From Stutzerimonas stutzeri (GTDB lineage Bacteria; Pseudomonadota; Gammaproteobacteria; Pseudomonadales; Pseudomonadaceae): DNA of 64,000 nucleotides. Positions 59,538-64,000 of the stretch are shown one piece after another. The stretch lies in the NCBI RefSeq assembly GCF_019090095.1, contig NZ_JAGQFP010000002.1, positions 1,860,001-1,924,000 on the forward strand, given 5' to 3'. The position numbers and the translations under genes are program-made. The notes beneath the pieces are model-generated. The model searched no databases. It was not told where the DNA came from and saw only the letters and a program-made list of their open reading frames with translations. How positions within the stretch are numbered: position 1 is the stretch's first letter; each line of letters begins with the position of its first letter.

Positions 59538-60934
59538 GCCTGGTCAACGACATGCTGCGGGACCTGGACGCGCGCCGAGCGGCGCCTGCCGAGCGCCAGC
59601 AGCTGGGCAGCCTGCATGCGGTGGATGAAGCGGGCGCCGCCCGCCGTGGGCGTCTCACTCGCCTGTGGCGGGGTGTGTCGATCATGGCGGCAATCGTGCT
59701 GCTGGCAGCGGCCCTGTGGCTGCTGAGCGATCGCCTGCGTCCGGCCGCCGAGCCGGCCGTGGTGGCAGCACCGGCTCCCGTCGCGCCGGCCGCTGCCGAG
59801 CCGGTTGCACCGATGCCAGAGGCCAACGAGTCGACGCGTTTGCTGGAAGTCTTGCCGCAGAACGATGGCCGACGTTTCTTGCTGCAACTGTTGCTCGACC
59901 ATGCCGTCAGCTACGAGCGAACCGACACGAGTGGCTCGGTCAGCTTTCGGCTCGAAGACGTTCGGTACACGGGCGAGGCCCGTTCTGGCCGCATTGAGAA
60001 GGATGGCCAAACCTTGTCCTGGCGCGTCGAAGCGCAGGGCGACGATGTCCAGGTGCTACTGGTCGGTTTCGGCGATCGCTTGAGCGTGGCCGACCGCCTG
60101 GAGTTCGCTGGCGACCGGTCGCAGCTGTGGCTGGATGTGCCGCTGAGCGACGTCGACGAGGCCGAGGCGCAGAGCATCTCGATGCCAGTGGCCGAACCGG
60201 CCGAGCCGGATGAAGCGCAGCTGCCGGATTGGGTCACCCAGGAAGTCGCGCCGGCGGAGGCGCCCCGAGAGCCGGCGCGTGTCGCACGGCAGACCAGCCC
60301 TCGACCGGCGCCGAGTGTCGAGCCCGCCGCACCTGCTGGGCCCAAGACGCTGTCCATCGGGACGCATAAAGCCGATGCCCTGGTCGAGGCGCGCCAGGCG
60401 CTGGCGCGAGGCGATCACCTGCGCGCGATCGAACAACTTCAGGCCTTGCAGCTCACCCAACCGGACAACCCGGAGGTGGCCCGCTGGTTGGCTCAGGCCT
60501 ATCTGGCGGCCGGCGACACGGCGGCGCTGCTGAGGTGGCTGCCGGCGCAACTGCAGGCGCGTCCCTTCGATGCGGCGCTTCGCGAACTGCTCGCGCGTGG
60601 TCAGTTGCAGGTCGGCGATCCGGCGGCTGCGATCGCCACGCTGCAGCAGAACGCACCGGAATTGCGCCGCAACACGAGTTATCACGCGTTGCTTGCAGCG
60701 CTCTACCAGCAGGTCGGCGACTGGGCGTCCAGCGCCGCCAGCTATCGGCAGTTGGTTGCCGTGCGGCCGGATCAGGCGGCCTGGCACCTCGGCCTGGCCA
60801 TTGCGCTGGAGCAACTCGATCAGCCGGCGCAGGCCGGCCAGCATTATCGCCAGGCTTTGCAGGGGCAAGGCCTGGACAGCAGCGCGCGTCAGTTCGCCAG
60901 CGAGCGCGCCGGTTCCTTGGGAGTAACGCAATGA
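59534..60934 (+). CDS. mshN: MSHA biogenesis protein MshN (TPR protein)
   Basis: 466 residues from ATG 59534 (overlaps the mshM stop). MSLVNDMLRDLDARRAAP is the MshN start. One membrane helix (about 48-68, IMAAIVLLAAALWLLSDRL) is followed by an Ala/Pro/Glu-rich linker, an AMIN-like beta domain (about 90-215, LLEVLPQNDGRRFLLQL) and a C-terminal TPR region (about 280-460, ALVEARQALARGDHLRAIEQLQALQLTQPDNPEVARWLAQAYLAAGD). It probably scaffolds other pilus parts in the periplasm. Confidence 0.87.
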   Translation: MSLVNDMLRDLDARRAAPAERQQLGSLHAVDEAGAARRGRLTRLWRGVSIMAAIVLLAAALWLLSDRLRPAAEPAVVAAPAPVAPAAAEPVAPMPEANESTRLLEVLPQNDGRRFLLQLLLDHAVSYERTDTSGSVSFRLEDVRYTGEARSGRIEKDGQTLSWRVEAQGDDVQVLLVGFGDRLSVADRLEFAGDRSQLWLDVPLSDVDEAEAQSISMPVAEPAEPDEAQLPDWVTQEVAPAEAPREPARVARQTSPRPAPSVEPAAPAGPKTLSIGTHKADALVEARQALARGDHLRAIEQLQALQLTQPDNPEVARWLAQAYLAAGDTAALLRWLPAQLQARPFDAALRELLARGQLQVGDPAAAIATLQQNAPELRRNTSYHALLAALYQQVGDWASSAASYRQLVAVRPDQAAWHLGLAIALEQLDQPAQAGQHYRQALQGQGLDSSARQFASERAGSLGVTQ

Positions 60935-62655
60935 CTCAGGACCTTCGCCAGCGCAAGATTCGTCTCGGTGATCTGTTGGTCCAGGCCGGGCTGATCAGCG
61001 AAGCCCAGCTACAACTTGCCCTGCAGGATCAGAAACGCACCGGCTCCAAGCTCGGACGTACCGTGCTGGATCTCGGCTTCATCGATGAAGGCCGCTTGCT
61101 GCGCGCGCTTTCCGAGCAGTTGCAGATCCCCTTCGTCGAGCTCAAGCACTACAAGTTCGATAACCAGTTGACGCAGAGTCTGCCGGAGGCGGTGGCACGG
61201 CGCTTTCGCGTGATTGTGCTGTCACGTCAGGCGGATGGCTTGCTGGTCGGCATGACCGACCCGCTCGACCTGTTCGCCCAGGACGAGATGGAGCGCCTGC
61301 TCGGCAAGCGGGTATTCCCCGCGGTAGTGCGCGAAAACGAACTGCTCGGCGCGCTCGATCAGCTCTATCGACGCACCAGCGAAATCGCCTCGCTGGCCGG
61401 CGAGCTGGAAGGCGAGCTGCAGGAGAGCGACTTCGACCTGTCGCGCCTGGGCGCGGAGAGCAACAGCGACGCCCCGGTGGTGCGCCTGCTGCAGACGCTG
61501 TTCGAAGATGCCGTGCAGATGAAGGCGTCGGACATTCATATCGAGCCCGACGAAGGCGTGGTGCGCATCCGCCAGCGGATCGACGGTGTGCTCAACGAGC
61601 AGGTGATGAAAGAGCACCGTGTGGCGTCCGCGTTGGTCATGCGCTTGAAGATCATGTCCGGCCTCGACATTTCCGAGAAGCGCCTGCCTCAGGACGGTCG
61701 CTTCAATATCCGGGTGAAGAATCGCAATCTGGACGTGCGGGTTTCCACCATGCCCGTGCAGTTCGGTGAGTCGGTGGTCATGCGTCTGCTCGACCAGAGC
61801 GGGGCGATGTTCCAGCTTGACGGCACCGGCATGCCCCCGGCCATGCTCGAGCGCTTCCGCCGCTTGCTGCAACGCCCTCACGGCATGGTGCTGGTCACCG
61901 GCCCGACCGGCTCGGGTAAAACCACGACGCTGTACGCAGGCCTTTCCGAGCTCAACAGCCCAGAGAAGAAGATCATCACGGTCGAAGACCCGGTGGAATA
62001 TCGCCTGCCGCGGATCAACCAGGTACAGGTCAATGCCAAGATCGAGTTGACCTTCGCCCGGGTGTTGCGCGCCGCGCTGCGTCAGGATCCGGACATCGTG
62101 CTGGTTGGCGAGATCCGCGACCAGGAGACCGCCGAGATCGGCCTGCGCGCCGCACTGACTGGCCACCTGGTCCTGTCCACGCTGCACACCAACGACGCCC
62201 TGACGTCCGCCATGCGCTTGATCGACATGGGCGTCGAGCCGTTTCTGGTTGCCACCGCGCTCAATGCTGTCCTGGCTCAACGCCTGATCCGCCGCGTTTG
62301 CGAAAATTGCCAGGAAGAACATCAGCCCGATCCACGTCAGCTGGCGTGGCTGGAGGCGCTACATGGCAGCGACCTGAGCGGCAAACGCTTCTACCGGGGA
62401 AGTGGTTGCCACCAGTGCCACAACAGTGGTTACAGCGGACGGATCGGTGTTTACGAACTGCTCGAACTCGATGAAGCCATGGTCGCCGCGCTGCGTCGTG
62501 GCGATCCGCAGGGCTTCGCCGAAGCGGCGCGGCAGCAGCCGCACTATCGGCCGTTGGCCGAATGTGCCATGGACTACGCCATCGCGGGCGTTACCAGCGT
62601 GGACGAAGTGCTCAAGGTCTGCGCAACCCTGGCGGACGACGAGGTGACCGCGTGA
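60931..62655 (+). CDS. mshE: MSHA extension ATPase MshE, c-di-GMP-binding
   Basis: 574 residues from ATG 60931. The N-terminal MshEN domain has the two tandem c-di-GMP-binding repeats, RLGDLLVQAGLISEAQLQLAL and LGRTVLDLGFIDEGRLLRAL. The PilB/GspE ATPase core follows: SDIHIEPDEGVVRIRQRIDG, Walker A VTGPTGSGKTTTLYAG, Asp box EDPVEYRLP, Walker B DPDIVLVGEIRDQETAEIG and His box TGHLVLSTLHTNDA. The tetracysteine zinc site is present (CENCQEEHQ and GCHQCHNSGYSGR). It powers pilus polymerisation, and binding of c-di-GMP would tie pilus use to surface life. Confidence 0.95.
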   Translation: MTQDLRQRKIRLGDLLVQAGLISEAQLQLALQDQKRTGSKLGRTVLDLGFIDEGRLLRALSEQLQIPFVELKHYKFDNQLTQSLPEAVARRFRVIVLSRQADGLLVGMTDPLDLFAQDEMERLLGKRVFPAVVRENELLGALDQLYRRTSEIASLAGELEGELQESDFDLSRLGAESNSDAPVVRLLQTLFEDAVQMKASDIHIEPDEGVVRIRQRIDGVLNEQVMKEHRVASALVMRLKIMSGLDISEKRLPQDGRFNIRVKNRNLDVRVSTMPVQFGESVVMRLLDQSGAMFQLDGTGMPPAMLERFRRLLQRPHGMVLVTGPTGSGKTTTLYAGLSELNSPEKKIITVEDPVEYRLPRINQVQVNAKIELTFARVLRAALRQDPDIVLVGEIRDQETAEIGLRAALTGHLVLSTLHTNDALTSAMRLIDMGVEPFLVATALNAVLAQRLIRRVCENCQEEHQPDPRQLAWLEALHGSDLSGKRFYRGSGCHQCHNSGYSGRIGVYELLELDEAMVAALRRGDPQGFAEAARQQPHYRPLAECAMDYAIAGVTSVDEVLKVCATLADDEVTA

Positions 62656-62882
62656 ACGTCGGATCGGTGCTGCACCGTACCGCTTCTCAAGGGGCCGGTT
62701 TGTTGGCGGACCTCGAGCGCGCTGCGCAAACGAGGTTTGGCGGGCAAGCGCGCGCGTGGCGTCGGCGTGCACTTGATGCCTCGCCCGCCATGTTCGCCCC
62801 ATCATTCGTGCTGGGAGCGGGCCGGGTGTCCGTTAGTGCGGATCGCCACAAGGCACCGGCGCCAAGCGGAGCGCTCATCTGA
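62652..62882 (+). CDS. Possible small protein between mshE and mshG
   Basis: A 76-codon frame starting at GTG 62652, which overlaps the mshE stop (GTGA), and ending at TGA 62880-62882, which overlaps the mshG start by one base (TGATG). Sequence begins MNVGSVLHRTASQGAGLLAD. It has no signal peptide or membrane helix and is basic (many Arg). Codon third positions are less GC-rich than in mshE and mshG. Overlap at both ends favours translation, but a decayed spacer read by chance cannot be ruled out. No family recognised. Confidence 0.4.
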   Translation: MNVGSVLHRTASQGAGLLADLERAAQTRFGGQARAWRRRALDASPAMFAPSFVLGAGRVSVSADRHKAPAPSGALI

Positions 62883-64000
62883 TGCCTAATTTTCGATACA
62901 CCGGCCGTAACGCCCAGGGCGCCAAGATCAGCGGAGAACTTGAGGGCGCCAGCGCTGATTCCGTCGCTGGCGAGCTGCTGGCCCGGCAGATCACACCGCT
63001 GACCATCGACGCCAGCGATGTGGAAGCCGACAGCGGCGACGTGCTGGCACTGTTGCGCGACAAACTGCGACGCAAGCGTGTCGACCTGGACGAGCTGATC
63101 ATCTTCAGCCGGCAGATGTACAGCCTGAGCAAGGCGGGCGTGCCGATCATCCGTGCCATTGGCGGTCTGGCCGAATCCAATCGGAACCTGTTCTTCCGCC
63201 AGGTTCTGCAGGATGTGCGCGCCAGCCTGGAAAGCGGCCAATCCATGGCGGTGGCCCTGAATGCCCACCCCAAGGTCTTCAACAATCTGTTCGTCAGCAT
63301 GGTCAGCGTCGGTGAGAACACCGGCCAGCTCGATCAGGCGTTCAAGCAGCTGGCGGCCTATCTGGAGCTCGAGCGCGAGACCCGCAAGCGCATCAAACAG
63401 GCCACCCGGTATCCGATCTTCGTCATGGTCGCCATGGGCGTCGCCCTGGCGGTGATCAACTTGCTGGTGATTCCTGCGTTTGCCAAGGTGTTCGCGCAGT
63501 TCCACGCCCAGTTGCCCTGGGCCACGCGCGTACTGATCGGGACCTCCAACTTCATGCGCGACTGGTGGTGGCTGCTTCTGCTCGGCATCGTCGGTGGGCT
63601 GTACGGCTTCTTCAAATGGATCGAGACCGATCCGGGCCGATTGCACTGGGACCGCATCAAACTGCGCCTGCCCATTGTCGGCGGCATCTTCGAGCGCATC
63701 GCCCTGGCGCGCTTCACCCGCACCTTCGCGATGATGTACCGCGCCGGTGTGCCGCTGCTACAGACCTTGTCGATCAACAGCGCCAGCGTCGGCAACCGGC
63801 ATATCGGTGACGCCATTCTCGGCATCCGCGAGAGCGTCGAGCGTGGCGAAGCCTTGACGCGTTCGGCCTACAACAGTGGCCTGTTCACCCCCCTTGTGCT
63901 GCAGATGATGGCCGTCGGTGAAGAAACCGGCGCTCTGGACGACCTCTTCATCGAAGTCGCCGATTTCTACGAGCAGGAAGTCGACTACGACCTCAAGCAA
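62882..64000 (+). CDS. mshG: MSHA inner-membrane platform protein MshG, C-terminus cut off
   Basis: 373 residues seen from ATG 62882; the frame stays open to the window end, so only the last portion is missing (the family is about 405). GspF/PilC type: MPNFRYTGRNAQGAKISGELEG, cytoplasmic helical domain 1 with FSRQMYSLSKAGVPIIRAIGGLAES and MVSVGENTGQLDQAF, membrane helices (about 175-200 and 223-240), then domain 2 with ARFTRTFAMMYRAGVPLLQTLSI and MMAVGEETGALDDLFIEVADFYEQEVDYDL. Anchors the ATPase MshE and pilus assembly. Confidence 0.93.
   Translation, partial: MPNFRYTGRNAQGAKISGELEGASADSVAGELLARQITPLTIDASDVEADSGDVLALLRDKLRRKRVDLDELIIFSRQMYSLSKAGVPIIRAIGGLAESNRNLFFRQVLQDVRASLESGQSMAVALNAHPKVFNNLFVSMVSVGENTGQLDQAFKQLAAYLELERETRKRIKQATRYPIFVMVAMGVALAVINLLVIPAFAKVFAQFHAQLPWATRVLIGTSNFMRDWWWLLLLGIVGGLYGFFKWIETDPGRLHWDRIKLRLPIVGGIFERIALARFTRTFAMMYRAGVPLLQTLSINSASVGNRHIGDAILGIRESVERGEALTRSAYNSGLFTPLVLQMMAVGEETGALDDLFIEVADFYEQEVDYDLKQ

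Overview
The window is high-GC gammaproteobacterial DNA, most like the Pseudomonas stutzeri group (Stutzerimonas). The best single clue is a secreted maltotetraose-forming amylase (15869-17548) of the type known from P. stutzeri. Gene order around rmuC/mxtR and around aminotransferase-uvrB-emrAB-gltX also resembles Pseudomonas as I remember it. All identifications come from reading the sequence; no database search was run.

Layout. 1-745: end of a YdbH-like envelope protein. 1.2-11.7 kb: housekeeping genes (Sel1-repeat protein, rmuC, DUF4010 membrane protein, MxtR/CrbS-type hybrid kinase, GNAT acetyltransferase, azlCD, MFS transporter). 11.8-35.3 kb: a large maltodextrin/starch regulon. It holds lamB-malM-malE2, the extracellular G4-amylase, a chemoreceptor, periplasmic amylase malS with a kinase-like gene, malE-malF-malG-malT-maa, and an alpha-glucosidase with malK. 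A lone curlin-repeat (amyloid) gene lies inside it. 35.3-42.5 kb: sugE/gdx behind a guanidine-II riboswitch, a BASS transporter, rdgC, tRNA-Val/Asp, an FKBP lipoprotein, lysE with a LysR gene, tRNA-Asn with tandem ghost copies, and an aromatic/aspartate aminotransferase. 42.8-51.2 kb: uvrB, a REP-associated transposase flanked by REP arrays, emrAB with a LysR gene, and gltX. 51.3-54.1 kb: two tRNA-Ala/tRNA-Glu pairs, a thioesterase, a small secreted protein and a dinB without a normal start codon. 54.5-64.0 kb: an MSHA-type IV pilus operon (mshI to mshG), running off the end.

How the genes work together. The G4-amylase releases maltotetraose from starch outside the cell. LamB admits maltodextrins, MalE/MalE2 bind them, MalFGK imports them, MalS trims them in the periplasm, and the GH13 glucosidase splits them inside. 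MalT is encoded in the same gene string as malEFG. Five promoters (lamB, amylase, chemoreceptor, malE, glucosidase) share one exact geometry: two CTACGCC-like heptamers 13 bp apart, 17 bp, GGAGGATGT, 19 bp, then a -10-like hexamer. The GGAGGA core is then centred near -37.5, as for E. coli MalT sites, so this looks like the MalT operator set. It places a methyl-accepting chemoreceptor in the regulon, which makes that receptor a candidate maltodextrin sensor.

Other points of interest are the guanidine-II riboswitch, the triplicated tRNA-Asn 3-prime end, the orphan curlin-repeat protein, the kinase-like gene downstream of malS, the start-less dinB, and a small reading frame overlapping both mshE and mshG.
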